The position numbers were made by a program, and so were the translations under genes. DNA of 64,000 nucleotides, taken from contig NZ_NBYK01000009.1 of assembly GCF_002197985.1 (NCBI RefSeq), forward strand, positions 75,521 to 139,520, given 5' to 3'. Below the pieces are notes generated by a model that was not told the DNA's origin, made no database searches, and saw only the letters and a program-made list of their open reading frames with translations. Below, in pieces: positions 17,693 through 26,228 of this stretch. This DNA comes from Halopseudomonas aestusnigri. GTDB lineage: Bacteria; Pseudomonadota; Gammaproteobacteria; Pseudomonadales; Pseudomonadaceae. Numbering within the stretch: the first letter of the stretch is position 1; every line of letters begins with the position of its first letter.

Positions 17693-18625
17693 TTACTCCT
17701 CGCGATGGGTGCGCTCCCACTCCGGCGGGCGCCAGAGATGTTGCAGGCGCTGCCAAAGCGTGCCCGGTTTGCGCATGTCGCGGGCGATGTCGCGGTATTC
17801 GTGCAGCCAGTTGACCAACAGGCTGTTGCTGCAGACAGGTCGGGTAATGCCGTACTCGATCGGCTGATCGTCGCGCTCGCTGGCAAATGTACCAAACAGC
17901 CGGTCAAAGAGAATGAAGACACCACCGTAGTTTTTATCGATGTACCCGGGGTTGCGGGCGTGATGAACCCGATGGTGGTTCGGCGTGTTGAACACATACT
18001 CGATAGCCGGGTGCAGCTTGCCGATCAGGGTGGTATGGATGAAAAACTGATACACCAGTGACAGGGCATAGCAGATGCCGATCCATACGGGGTTGAAGCC
18101 CAGCAGTGATAGCGGCACATAGAACAGCCAGCCGCCGTTGAAGATATTGGTCGCGTTCTGGCGCATGGCGGTGGAGAAGTTCATCCGCTCGCTGGAATGG
18201 TGGGTCACGTGTGCGGCCCAGAACCAGCGTACTCGGTGGGAGCTGCGATGCATCCAGTAGAAGCACAGGTCGGTCAGCACCCAGAGCAGAACTGCCGTAG
18301 TGAAGGTCAGCGGAATATCGAACAGGCGATGCTGGTAGGCCAGTGCGTGAACCGGGAAGGCAATCAGGCCGGCGAACAGTAACTCTGTCGTCTGGTATCC
18401 GGCTCCGAGCATGAAGTTGCGCACGGACTCCCGGGTGTCGACCAGCCTGTGGTCGTGGCGGATTTTAAGGTACTCCCAGACGAATACGCCGATGAACACC
18501 GGTGTAGCCAGGACGAATATCAGCTGGCGCTCATCGAATGCCAGCCAGGCGGGCAGAGCGTTCAGCAGGGTCGTCAGGCCGCTGTCTGCGAGCACCTGGG
18601 CAAAGCTGTCATAAAGGCGTTCCAT
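17693..18625 (-). CDS. Fatty acid hydroxylase / sterol desaturase family membrane protein
   Basis: A 311-residue di-iron membrane oxygenase. The eight-histidine motif is complete: HRSSH (about 126-130), HVTHH (139-143) and HHRVHH (217-222), with further His in IHT near 197. Hydrophobic segments occur at about 35-52, 78-95, 105-124 and 163-195. The second of two consecutive ATGs (18625) has GGAGG at suitable spacing. A divergent AraC-type regulator begins 103 bases away and may control it. The substrate is unknown; lipids or carotenoids are known in the family. Confidence 0.9.
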   Translation of the reverse strand: MERLYDSFAQVLADSGLTTLLNALPAWLAFDERQLIFVLATPVFIGVFVWEYLKIRHDHRLVDTRESVRNFMLGAGYQTTELLFAGLIAFPVHALAYQHRLFDIPLTFTTAVLLWVLTDLCFYWMHRSSHRVRWFWAAHVTHHSSERMNFSTAMRQNATNIFNGGWLFYVPLSLLGFNPVWIGICYALSLVYQFFIHTTLIGKLHPAIEYVFNTPNHHRVHHARNPGYIDKNYGGVFILFDRLFGTFASERDDQPIEYGITRPVCSNSLLVNWLHEYRDIARDMRKPGTLWQRLQHLWRPPEWERTHREE

Positions 18626-18728
18626 CATCCCCTCCAGGTGGTATCGAATGTGATGATGCGCCATGGCGCCGCTTGAATATTGACCGGATATGCTGCATTT
18701 TTGACCCAATACGCCAACAGGAATCACC

Positions 18729-19781
18729 ATGGCCATGCCCATGCGGGTCACCGGCGGCTGGATACAGCTGCTGACTGACTGGCTTGATCTTTACCAGTTC
18801 CCCGCCCCGGATTTGCGCCTGCTGCTTGATAGTCGGCGTCAGGACGAGGCGGTGCCACTGGCAATCTGGCAGCAACTGCTGGAGCGCGCCAGTATGCTGC
18901 CTGCAACGGCGGTTGTGCCGGCGCTGGAGATAGGCGCGCAAGTTCGGCCGCGGCATGTCGGCGTACTTGGCTACCTGAGCCTTGCAAGCCATACGCTGGG
19001 CGAGGCATTGCAGGTCTACCGGCGCTATGAGCAGCTGTTCTACGGTCAGCAACTGGTTCGTGTACGCGTGCAGCATGACCTGGTTGTGCTCTGCTGGGAC
19101 GCTGATGCCAGTACTGGGGCATCGGCCGATACCGTTGCCATCGCAGCGCTGGTCAGTTTTCTGCGACGGCTGCTGCCGGAGGTTTCGGCTGTGGCGCGGG
19201 TCGGATTTGTTTTTCCCACGCCTGATGATCGTTCGCGCGCGGCCTATGACGCCTTTTTTGGCTGTGAGGTCGTATTTGACGCTGCTGCTACCGAGGTCGC
19301 ATTGCCAGTCAGTTGGCTGGCCTGCCGACTGCCGCACAGTGATCCGGACGTGCGCGAGCAGCTGGATCAGCAGGCCAGGGCTCTGTTGCTGGCGCTGCCT
19401 GGAGCGGATGCCTTTGATTGCGCACTGCAGCGGGCGCTGGTGCGTCGGTTACCGGAGGGTGAGGTTGGGTTAGAGCTCGTTGCCGAGGAGCTGTGCCTGT
19501 CTGCGCGAACCCTGCAACGTCGTCTGCAGCAGCGCGGCCTGACTTGGCGGAGTTTGCTCGATCGCACCCGGCAGCGGCTTGCTGAAGCCTATCTGGCAGA
19601 CTCGACGCTGCAACTCGGTGAGGTTGCGCTTTTGCTTGGGTTTTCCGAGCAGAGTGCCCTGAACAGGGCTTTTCGTCGCTGGACAGAGACGACTCCCGCA
19701 CGCTGGCGGCGAGGTCTGCGGGCTACTGCCGTGCCTCCGTCGGCTGGCGGCGATGGGGCGGTAGCGGAGGCATTCCGGTAA
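18729..19781 (+). CDS. AraC-family transcriptional regulator (arabinose-binding-like N-domain)
   Basis: A 350-residue regulator. The N-terminal ~190 residues fit the alpha/beta ligand domain of the OruR/ArgR-like AraC subgroup (VLGYLSLASHTLGEALQVYRRYEQLF near 78-103). The C-terminal double HTH lies at about 255-335 (VAEELCLSARTLQRRLQQRG and GEVALLLGFSEQSALNRAFRRW). AGGAA precedes the ATG. The divergent hydroxylase gene is the obvious candidate target, which is inferred. Confidence 0.93.
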   Translation: MAMPMRVTGGWIQLLTDWLDLYQFPAPDLRLLLDSRRQDEAVPLAIWQQLLERASMLPATAVVPALEIGAQVRPRHVGVLGYLSLASHTLGEALQVYRRYEQLFYGQQLVRVRVQHDLVVLCWDADASTGASADTVAIAALVSFLRRLLPEVSAVARVGFVFPTPDDRSRAAYDAFFGCEVVFDAAATEVALPVSWLACRLPHSDPDVREQLDQQARALLLALPGADAFDCALQRALVRRLPEGEVGLELVAEELCLSARTLQRRLQQRGLTWRSLLDRTRQRLAEAYLADSTLQLGEVALLLGFSEQSALNRAFRRWTETTPARWRRGLRATAVPPSAGGDGAVAEAFR

Positions 19782-19887
19782 CTGCCAACGTGCTTGTGTT
19801 GCATGGGTGACTTCGTCCAGCGACACTCGCATCATCCGGCGCTACCCGCGTTGGCGGTAGACTTGTATTGACCGACAGGAGATGCAG

Positions 19888-20268
19888 ATGGACTTGCAAG
19901 GTTACCTGAGAAGCAAACCCGAGGCTGAGGACGGCTATCCGTTCGGCCCGGATGCCCAGGTCTTCAAGGTTCAAGGCAAGCTGTTCGCGCTGGTGTTCCA
20001 GCGGTCGGGCTGCGAGTGCGTTAACCTAAAGTGTGACCCGCACCAGGCTCCGGGCCTGCGTGACCTGTTTGCTGCGGTCAGTCCCGGGTATCACATGAAT
20101 AAGCGGCACTGGAACACCGTACGCAACGACGACAGTATCCCGCCGGGTGAGCTGCAACGGATGATTGATCACTCCTATGCATTGGTAGTGCGGGGCCTGC
20201 CACGAGCCAAAAGACTCGGGCTGGAGGCGCGGCACGGCCGCGACCAGATCTACCGTGGGGCGTTGTGA
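19888..20268 (+). CDS. MmcQ/YjbR-family DNA-binding-like protein
   Basis: A 126-residue protein of the YjbR/MmcQ fold. Signature elements are the N-terminal PEAEDGYPFGPDAQVFKV (about 13-30), the KLFAL strand, the LKCDPHQAPGLR turn and the MNKRHWNTV motif (about 71-79). The ATG at 19888 is six bases after AGGAG; an ATG at 19882 would abut it. The family is structurally like a double-wing DNA-binding fold but has no firm function. It overlaps the following acetyltransferase start. Confidence 0.88.
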   Translation: MDLQGYLRSKPEAEDGYPFGPDAQVFKVQGKLFALVFQRSGCECVNLKCDPHQAPGLRDLFAAVSPGYHMNKRHWNTVRNDDSIPPGELQRMIDHSYALVVRGLPRAKRLGLEARHGRDQIYRGAL

Positions 20269-20819
20269 GCCGCGTGCTGCGCTGCGCCCAGCCCGCTGAT
20301 TACGAGCGCTGTGTCAGCCTGTTCACCCGCTCGGTGCATACGCTGGCGGCCAGTGATTACGATACTGCCCAGCGCCTGGCCTGGGCGCCGCTGGAGCCGG
20401 ACCTGCCGGCTTGGCGGCAACGGCTGGATAGCGTGCAGTTGTGGTTGCTCGAAGAGGCGGGCGTATTGCTGGGTTTTATCGGCTTCAGCACGGATGGTCA
20501 CATCGACCTGCTCTACTGTGCGCCGGAGGCAGCACGCGATGGGGTTGCCTCGCAATTGCTGGCGCACGCCGAAAGCCGCATGCGGGCTGCAGGTGCGGAG
20601 CAATTTCGGACCGAGGCGAGTCTGGTTGCCCGGCCGTTCTTTCTGCGCCACGGTTACCGGGTAACGGCGCAGCAATGGGTACAGCGTGGCGCCATACGGC
20701 TGCTACGCTGTGAGATGCACAAGCAGATTCGCAGGGAGACAGCGGATGCGGCGGGACGAGGCGAAAGCGCAGCTGGCCAGATTGATGATGGCGGAGATGG
20801 AGGCGTCCGAGCGCGCTGA
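20265..20819 (+). CDS. GNAT-family N-acetyltransferase with a non-family C-terminal tail
   Basis: GCN5-type acetyltransferase of 184 residues. The N-terminal RCAQPADYERCVSLFTRSVH is the usual start of this subgroup, followed by FIGFSTDGHIDLLYCAPEAARDGVASQLL with the acetyl-CoA pyrophosphate loop (R/QxxGxA region near 90-96). The GTG at 20265 overlaps the previous stop. The last ~25 residues (after MHKQIRRE) are Gly/Asp/Ala-rich and are translated from DNA that also encodes the next protein in another frame, so the tail may be an extension after loss of an earlier stop. The acceptor substrate is unknown. Confidence 0.85.
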   Translation: MSRVLRCAQPADYERCVSLFTRSVHTLAASDYDTAQRLAWAPLEPDLPAWRQRLDSVQLWLLEEAGVLLGFIGFSTDGHIDLLYCAPEAARDGVASQLLAHAESRMRAAGAEQFRTEASLVARPFFLRHGYRVTAQQWVQRGAIRLLRCEMHKQIRRETADAAGRGESAAGQIDDGGDGGVRAR

Positions 20820-21306
20820 AATTGTCGCGTTCTGGTTTTTCTGCGGTTTTTCCGAGGCAGACCCGCAGGTCGCTGTGCTGCCGGATGCACTGCGCACCCT
20901 GGTGTGCCGCGGAGTCGAGCCGGCTGACCCCGGCGACAGTCTGCTTGATCCGCTGGTGCACTCCAGCCTGATCGAGGACCTCTACGGTGTGACCAACGCC
21001 TTTTTGCAACAGGCGCTGACTGAGCGTGGGCTGATTGTCGAGCAGATCGACGGTGCCCCCGAGCCCACGTACGCATGCCCTTGCTGCGGTTACTACAGTC
21101 TCGGCAGTGAAGGCGGCTATGAGATCTGCGCGGTGTGTTTCTGGGAGGATGATGGCGAGCGTGACCCTGAACAGGTCAGCGGCCCAAATCATCAGACCCT
21201 CGCCGCCGGGCGACAGAATGTGCTGACGCTGGGGGCCTGCGACCTGGCGACGGTTGAACGGGTCGACAGGCAGGCGCGACAGCGCTACCGTGCTCCGCAA
21301 AGCTGA
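20746..21306 (+). CDS. Cysteine-rich CPCC domain protein
   Basis: The 186-residue product has an N-terminal helical region and a C-terminal zinc-ribbon-like CPCC domain: CPCC at about 111-114, then C128 and C131 in EICAVCFWEDDG. These four clustered cysteines are likely a metal site. GGGAG precedes the ATG at 20746. It overlaps the acetyltransferase by 74 bases in a different frame. Function is unknown. Downstream MAPEG follows after 26 bases. Confidence 0.82.
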   Translation: MRRDEAKAQLARLMMAEMEASERAEIVAFWFFCGFSEADPQVAVLPDALRTLVCRGVEPADPGDSLLDPLVHSSLIEDLYGVTNAFLQQALTERGLIVEQIDGAPEPTYACPCCGYYSLGSEGGYEICAVCFWEDDGERDPEQVSGPNHQTLAAGRQNVLTLGACDLATVERVDRQARQRYRAPQS

Positions 21307-21332
21307 CTACAACAACAAGCAGAGCACCGACC

Positions 21333-21752
21333 ATGACCGAGAAACTGATTTTCCTCCCTGTACTGATGCACATGGCGCTGGTGTTCTGGCTCTACATCGC
21401 CCTGACCCGGGCCAAGGCGCGTGCGCAGGCGGCCGGACAGCTCGATGAGGCGCGGCGGGCGCTGCACGACGATGCCTGGCCCGAGCCGGTGCAGCAGATC
21501 AATAACTGTATTCGTAACCAGTTCGAGCTGCCGGTGCTGTTCTACGCGCTGGTAATGGTGCTCTGGAGTCTTGGTGCCGCGGGTCTGCTGGCGCAGGGAC
21601 TGGCCTGGCTATTTGTCTTCAGCCGGCTGGTTCACGCCTGGGTTCATACCGGCAGCAACTATGTGCCCGCCCGCCGCCGCGCCTTCACCATCGGCGTGCT
21701 GGCGCTGATGGCAATGATGTTGCTCGCGCTGGCGGGGGTATTTGGCGCATGA
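21333..21752 (+). CDS. MAPEG-family membrane protein
   Basis: A 139-residue inner-membrane protein with four predicted helices (about 5-24, 68-88, 90-105 and 115-136). The family signature is visible as NCIRNQFELPVLFYAL (about 57-72) and a later SRLVHAWVHTGSNYVPARR. Eukaryotic members are glutathione/eicosanoid enzymes; bacterial members are mostly uncharacterised. Its stop overlaps the next gene (ATGA), so they are translationally coupled. Confidence 0.9.
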   Translation: MTEKLIFLPVLMHMALVFWLYIALTRAKARAQAAGQLDEARRALHDDAWPEPVQQINNCIRNQFELPVLFYALVMVLWSLGAAGLLAQGLAWLFVFSRLVHAWVHTGSNYVPARRRAFTIGVLALMAMMLLALAGVFGA

Positions 21753-22171
21753 GAGAGGGGGCTGTTCGTCGGCTGCTGCGTTCCAGTGGCAGGGGTTACC
21801 TGCTCGAAGCGGTGGTGTGCTTCGGCAGTCTGGTGGTGCTGATTGGGCTGGGCGTGCTGATGCTGCCGATGGCCTTTGCCAACGAGGCGGACAAACCCTT
21901 CGCCTGGCTGCTTACGCTGCTACTGCTTGGTGGACTGTGCGGCCTCTGGGCGCTGATCCAGCTGGTGTCCAAGGTGGTCATGCCGATGCGCGAGGTGGCC
22001 TCGCCACGGGCCATCGTGATCATGCTGTTACTGGGGGTGGCCAGCCTGCTGACCTTCTACAGCCACTGGACGTTATCGCCGGCTGCCAATCTGATGCTGG
22101 TAGTCCTGCCGTTGATCGGCAGCGCGCATTTTCTGTTTCTGGCGCGGGGCTATCTGGCGCGTCGTGGTTGA
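21749..22171 (+). CDS. Hypothetical membrane protein coupled to MAPEG gene
   Basis: Not recognised. The 140-residue protein has four hydrophobic segments (about 19-43, 50-72, 88-105 and 112-133) with an Arg-rich N-terminus that should stay cytoplasmic. The ATG overlaps the MAPEG stop by four bases, suggesting the two membrane proteins are made together. It could be an assembly partner or an unrelated small membrane protein. Confidence 0.7.
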   Translation: MREGAVRRLLRSSGRGYLLEAVVCFGSLVVLIGLGVLMLPMAFANEADKPFAWLLTLLLLGGLCGLWALIQLVSKVVMPMREVASPRAIVIMLLLGVASLLTFYSHWTLSPAANLMLVVLPLIGSAHFLFLARGYLARRG

Positions 22172-22229
22172 CAGCACCGAGGCAAATCCGCTCGACTGGG
22201 GGCTTTCCCACGCCGGATGAGCGCCCATC

Positions 22230-22907
22230 ATGACTGAAACCGCCGTTACCCTGCTGTCGATCAATGCCGCCGAGCCGCAGGCACTGCGCATTGGTGCGCG
22301 TTTAACCCGTACCGGGCATTTCAAACAGGCCCGCAGCGGCGAAGTGTTGATCGGTGCCGGCGGCATTGCCGGGGATTTTATTGCTGATCTGAAGCACCAC
22401 GGTGGCCCCGATCAGGCGGTCTACCTCTACAGTCAGGTAGACATCGACTGGTGGAGCGAACAGCTGCAGCGTCCGCTTGAGCCCGGCTTTTTTGGCGAGA
22501 ACCTGACCCTCTCGCACTGGTGGCCGGAGCTGCGAATCGGCGACCGTGTGCGCATCGGCGAGCTGTTGCTGGAAATCACCGCACCGCGGATTCCCTGTTC
22601 AACGCTGGCGGCACGGGTGGGCGACAGCCGTTTTGCCAAGGCGTTCGTGCAAGCCGAACGCTGCGGGGCCTACGCACGGGTGCTCAACGAAGGTGTCGTC
22701 TGCGTCGGACAGCCGGTAGCCGTAACCCCGGGTGATACGGCCTTCCCCAGCATCAACGAGGTGTTCCGTTACTGCCACAGCAAGGGCCTGAATCCGACCT
22801 TTCTGCGCCGCTTGCTGGACGCACCGCTGGCCGAGAAGATGCGCGCCGAGATGCAGCAGAAGCTCCTGAGGGCCGAGCAGCAGACCCAGCCGCTACCCGG
22901 CCTGTAA
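22230..22907 (+). CDS. MOSC-domain protein (YiiM-like)
   Basis: A 225-residue protein with a MOSC beta-barrel (about 20-165): GDFIADLKHHGGPDQAVYLY, GENLTLS and the cysteine in PRIPCSTL (about C118) that would bind the molybdenum cofactor. A C-terminal helical extension (about 170-215) matches the YiiM-type three-alpha domain. YiiM is a 6-hydroxylaminopurine reductase in E. coli, so detoxification of N-hydroxylated bases is a reasonable guess. It ends 15 bases past the end of the convergent FadJ-like gene. Confidence 0.88.
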   Translation: MTETAVTLLSINAAEPQALRIGARLTRTGHFKQARSGEVLIGAGGIAGDFIADLKHHGGPDQAVYLYSQVDIDWWSEQLQRPLEPGFFGENLTLSHWWPELRIGDRVRIGELLLEITAPRIPCSTLAARVGDSRFAKAFVQAERCGAYARVLNEGVVCVGQPVAVTPGDTAFPSINEVFRYCHSKGLNPTFLRRLLDAPLAEKMRAEMQQKLLRAEQQTQPLPGL

Positions 22908-24998
22908 AGGCTCCCCAGGGGCCGCGTCTTCGACCACCGGTTGCCAGCCCGGGTCCGGCGCAAAGCGGGGGCCGAGATCGTTACTCAGCTCACGCAGGCG
23001 CTGCACGATTGCCGCATGCCCGGTTTCGCGTGCGTGGCAAAGCGGCCCGCCGCGAAACGGCGGGAAATAGCCTGCCAGCACCAGAGCCGCATCCAGCATG
23101 TCCGCGTCGCTGACAATTCCCTGACGGCAGGCGCGTACCGCACTATTGAGCAGGCTGAGCAGCAACCGGTCGCTCTGGTCAGCGCTCAGTTTGGCTGACC
23201 GGGCTTTGCCGGTTTTCCAACGGCGCCGTTTGGGGTCAAGCAACGATGTGCGCCCCTGCTCGACGCTGTTGCGCAGGATGGCAGGGGGCTCCGCCAAGGG
23301 GGTGTCGCGTTCGCCGTGCAGGCGCTCGAACAGGGCCAGGCAGTGGCTCAGGCCCCATCCCTCAGCAATTGCCAGCGGGCCTTGGGGGCAGCCGAACGCT
23401 AGGGCGGCCTGTTCGATGGCGTCGGCGCTGGCTCCTTCCTCCAGCAGCAACATGGCTTCAAGCAGCCAGGGTGCCAGCACCCGGCGCAACAACAGACCCG
23501 GCTGGCTGCTGACCGGCAGCGGCAGACAGCCTAGCTGGCCGACCAGCTGACGGGCGTGTTGCTGACTGATAGTTCGGCTGGTGCTATGCGCGGCAATCTC
23601 GACCAGGGCGCCGCGCTCTGGCGAAGCGAAGCGCAGGCCCAGCAGGCGGCCGGCATCGCCGAGTGCGGCGCGCAGCGGCTCTACCGGATCGGCGAAGCTG
23701 AGCACCAGGGCCTGCGGGCGCAGGCTGGTTTCCAGTGTTTGCAGTTGCGCGCGGCGCTGCTCCATATCCGCCTGCTGGCCGTCGATCAGAGCATCGGCCA
23801 GCGCCACTCCGTGGTGCTGCGGATCAAAAACCAGCGCGTCCAGCGCCTGCTGGCGCTGTGCCTCGTCGCGGGCCAGCCGGCGGATCTGCCCGATGCAGGC
23901 GCTCATGCTGGCTGCCGAGCCGCCAACGCTGACGCGCAGGCCGGCCAGCGCCGCCAGTGCCGCAAGTTGAATACCGTCGCCGCTGTCGCCGATCAGATGC
24001 AGCTGGGACAGGCGACGGCTTTCCTTGCCGGCGGCCAGCTCCTTGAGGCGCTGGCGCTGGAAGAACAACTGAATCAGGTGGCGGCTGGTCGGGCTATTGA
24101 TCAAGCGCGCGAACGAATAGATCTCCCGGTGCAGCAGCAGGTCGGGCTGGCCGCCGTGGCGCTGCCAGAGCTCGATCAGGGCCTCAGCCGCCGGGTAGTG
24201 GCGCGGGTCGGCCTTGGCGCCGGCCTGACGGCGCATGGCCAGTGCGGCCAGTCGGCGCACCCAGTCAAGCCGGAACGGGCGCGCTTTCAGGTTACGGCGA
24301 CGCAGGGCCAGCCGGCCGTTGAGGGCATCTTCGATCAGCGGCCTGAGCTTGTGCTCGGCAGCGACCTGGTCAAGCAGCCCTGCCTTGTGGGCTTGCTCGG
24401 CGCCAAGCGCCGTGCCGGTCAGCATCATGCGCATCGCCAGCATCGGGTCGATCAGGTCGGGCAAGCGTGCGGTAGCGCCCAGCCCGGGATGCAGTCCAAC
24501 CCGAATTTCCGGCAGGCCGGTGCGGGTGTCCGGCGTCGCCAGACGCATGTCGCAGCACAGCGCCAGTTCCAGTCCGCCGCCCAGGGTCTCACCATGCAGC
24601 ACAGCCAGGGTCGGGCAGGGCAGGTCGATCAGTTGCTGGGCCAGCAGGTGGGCGTCGACCAGTTGCCGTACCGCATCGGCTTCGTTGTCGAGCTGGCGGA
24701 AGTCTTTCAGATCAGCGCCCATGCAGAACCCGGACGGCTTGGCCGAACGTATGACCAGCGCCGCCGGCATGTCGCGGCGCAGGCTGGCCAGCACGTCGCC
24801 CAGCTCGGTCATCGCCGCCACGCAGAGCAGGTTGGCGTTGCTGTCGGCATGGTCGAACAGCAACCAGGCCACGTTGCGTTCGTCCCGGCGCAGGCGCCAG
24901 TGGCGCCAGGTGGACTGGGCAGGGTGCTGCAGTTCCAGATAAGTGAACGGCCCCAGCTCGCGTTCGCGCAGCGTGAGCGGGTTGCTCGCCTCGGTCAT
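22893..24998 (-). CDS. FadJ-like multifunctional beta-oxidation protein with eroded dehydrogenase half
   Basis: A 701-residue protein with the layout of FadB/FadJ: N-terminal crotonase, then 3-hydroxyacyl-CoA dehydrogenase (HCDH) domains. In the crotonase half the oxyanion loops and both catalytic glutamates are kept (GGGLELA, about E144; GLPEIRVG, about E164). In the dehydrogenase half the NAD-binding glycine motif reads GDSGDG (about 336-341) instead of GAGxMG, and the catalytic histidine segment usually HFxxP reads LRFASP (about 452), so the histidine is missing. It may be a hydratase only. AGGAGA precedes the ATG at 24998; the upstream thiolase-like gene overlaps it by four bases. Confidence 0.85.
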   Translation of the reverse strand: MTEASNPLTLRERELGPFTYLELQHPAQSTWRHWRLRRDERNVAWLLFDHADSNANLLCVAAMTELGDVLASLRRDMPAALVIRSAKPSGFCMGADLKDFRQLDNEADAVRQLVDAHLLAQQLIDLPCPTLAVLHGETLGGGLELALCCDMRLATPDTRTGLPEIRVGLHPGLGATARLPDLIDPMLAMRMMLTGTALGAEQAHKAGLLDQVAAEHKLRPLIEDALNGRLALRRRNLKARPFRLDWVRRLAALAMRRQAGAKADPRHYPAAEALIELWQRHGGQPDLLLHREIYSFARLINSPTSRHLIQLFFQRQRLKELAAGKESRRLSQLHLIGDSGDGIQLAALAALAGLRVSVGGSAASMSACIGQIRRLARDEAQRQQALDALVFDPQHHGVALADALIDGQQADMEQRRAQLQTLETSLRPQALVLSFADPVEPLRAALGDAGRLLGLRFASPERGALVEIAAHSTSRTISQQHARQLVGQLGCLPLPVSSQPGLLLRRVLAPWLLEAMLLLEEGASADAIEQAALAFGCPQGPLAIAEGWGLSHCLALFERLHGERDTPLAEPPAILRNSVEQGRTSLLDPKRRRWKTGKARSAKLSADQSDRLLLSLLNSAVRACRQGIVSDADMLDAALVLAGYFPPFRGGPLCHARETGHAAIVQRLRELSNDLGPRFAPDPGWQPVVEDAAPGEPLQAG

Positions 24999-26056
24999 GC
25001 GCTGGTCTCCTGTGGGTGGCTTATCAGCAGTGCCCGCGCGTGGCCGTCGGCGTGCTGATCGCAAACGATGCCGCGGGAAAGCGCATGACGTTGCAGGCTG
25101 TCTGCCAGCTGCAGCAACTGGCGGCAGCCGTCACCCGCGCTCAGTGTGCCGAGGGCGAGACTGCCGCCGTGAATGTTGAGGCTGCACGGGTCCAGACGGC
25201 CGACGGGCTGCTCCAGCTCAAGCTGGCGGTGGCAGAAATCGGCATCCTGCCAGGCAGCCAGATGGCTCAGCAGTGCCAGTGCAGGCGACTCCGGCAGCTC
25301 CCACTGATCTATATCGTCGAGCGACAACCGCCGCTGGCGCAGCAGGCGTGTGGACGCCAGCAAGGGGGCCAGCGTCGGGTATTCAGGCGGTGCCTGGGCA
25401 TGCGTGCCGGCTCCGAGCTGGGCGAGCGGTGTGCGTTTCAGCTGTTGCAGCCCCGCTGTTGAGGCCAGCAGCAGGGCGCAGGCACCCGCCACTGCGTCCG
25501 CTTGGTCTTCGTTGTGCGTGCGCCCCTGGCTATCGAACAGGGTTATACGGTGACGGGCAGTGAGTCCGCCCTGTTCGGCATCGCCAGCGCGCAGGCGACT
25601 GGCTTCGGCGAAGGCACTGGCGTCTTCATCCTGTATATCGAACATGCGCGCTGTGCGTCTGGCGGAGGTCAGCAGTGGCTCTTGGGGTGTGGCTTGCAGA
25701 TCGGCACTGATGACCAGCACCAGATCGGCGTCGCCACTGCGAATTTGCTGGCAAGCCAGCGCAACCGCAGAGAGGCCATGGCTGCATTGATAAAGTTCGG
25801 TCGTGCTGTCCAGCCGCAGGCGTTTGCGCAGGGGATGTACCTGAGATTCGCCGTCCGCCGCGAGAATCAGGCTGTCCAGCCGGTGCGCAGGAACCGCACA
25901 GCGCAGCAGCAGCGGTGCGCCGCACTGCAGCGCCAGGTCGAGCAGACCAAAGCCGCTGGTCTGCAGCGTTGCGGCGTTGACCCAGGGCGTGCGCAGGCCA
26001 TCAATGAGAAAAACATCGGCTGGCGCGGAGGCAGAGTGATTGGTCTGGCTGTCCAT
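24995..26056 (-). CDS. Thiolase-like protein with altered catalytic motifs (FadI-like partner)
   Basis: A 353-residue protein of the thiolase fold, shorter than the usual ~390-430. The N-terminal nucleophile region is recognisable (LYQCSHGLSA, about C91). The NEAF motif is replaced by PESP, the GHP histidine by GT in HGGSLALGTLSAG, and the C-terminal CxGGG motif by VCDQHADG. Standard thiolysis is therefore doubtful. It is translationally coupled to the FadJ-like gene. The pair may form an altered complex with a new substrate, or be decaying; the frame is intact, arguing against simple decay. Confidence 0.75.
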   Translation of the reverse strand: MDSQTNHSASAPADVFLIDGLRTPWVNAATLQTSGFGLLDLALQCGAPLLLRCAVPAHRLDSLILAADGESQVHPLRKRLRLDSTTELYQCSHGLSAVALACQQIRSGDADLVLVISADLQATPQEPLLTSARRTARMFDIQDEDASAFAEASRLRAGDAEQGGLTARHRITLFDSQGRTHNEDQADAVAGACALLLASTAGLQQLKRTPLAQLGAGTHAQAPPEYPTLAPLLASTRLLRQRRLSLDDIDQWELPESPALALLSHLAAWQDADFCHRQLELEQPVGRLDPCSLNIHGGSLALGTLSAGDGCRQLLQLADSLQRHALSRGIVCDQHADGHARALLISHPQETSA

Positions 26057-26195
26057 GCAGGGCTCGTGTGGTTGAACGTCAAATCAGGCGGATGCGCGGC
26101 GCAGGCCCGTGCGACTTTCCGTGACAGGAAGGCCGCGCAGGCTATGACCGGACCGACCCGGATCAGTTCAGTGTAGATAAGCGATGAGCAAACGT

Positions 26196-26217
26196 GCGGC
26201 GCCCTGAAAGGCGCCGC
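26196..26217 (-). terminator. Hairpin downstream of the acetyl-CoA acetyltransferase
   Basis: GCGGCGCC and GGCGCCGC pair (8 bp) around CTGAAA, 12 bases past the stop of the - strand gene. There is only a weak T tract afterwards, so it may be a weak terminator or a 3' stabilising stem. Confidence 0.5.
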
Positions 26218-26228
26218 CGGAAGGGGGA

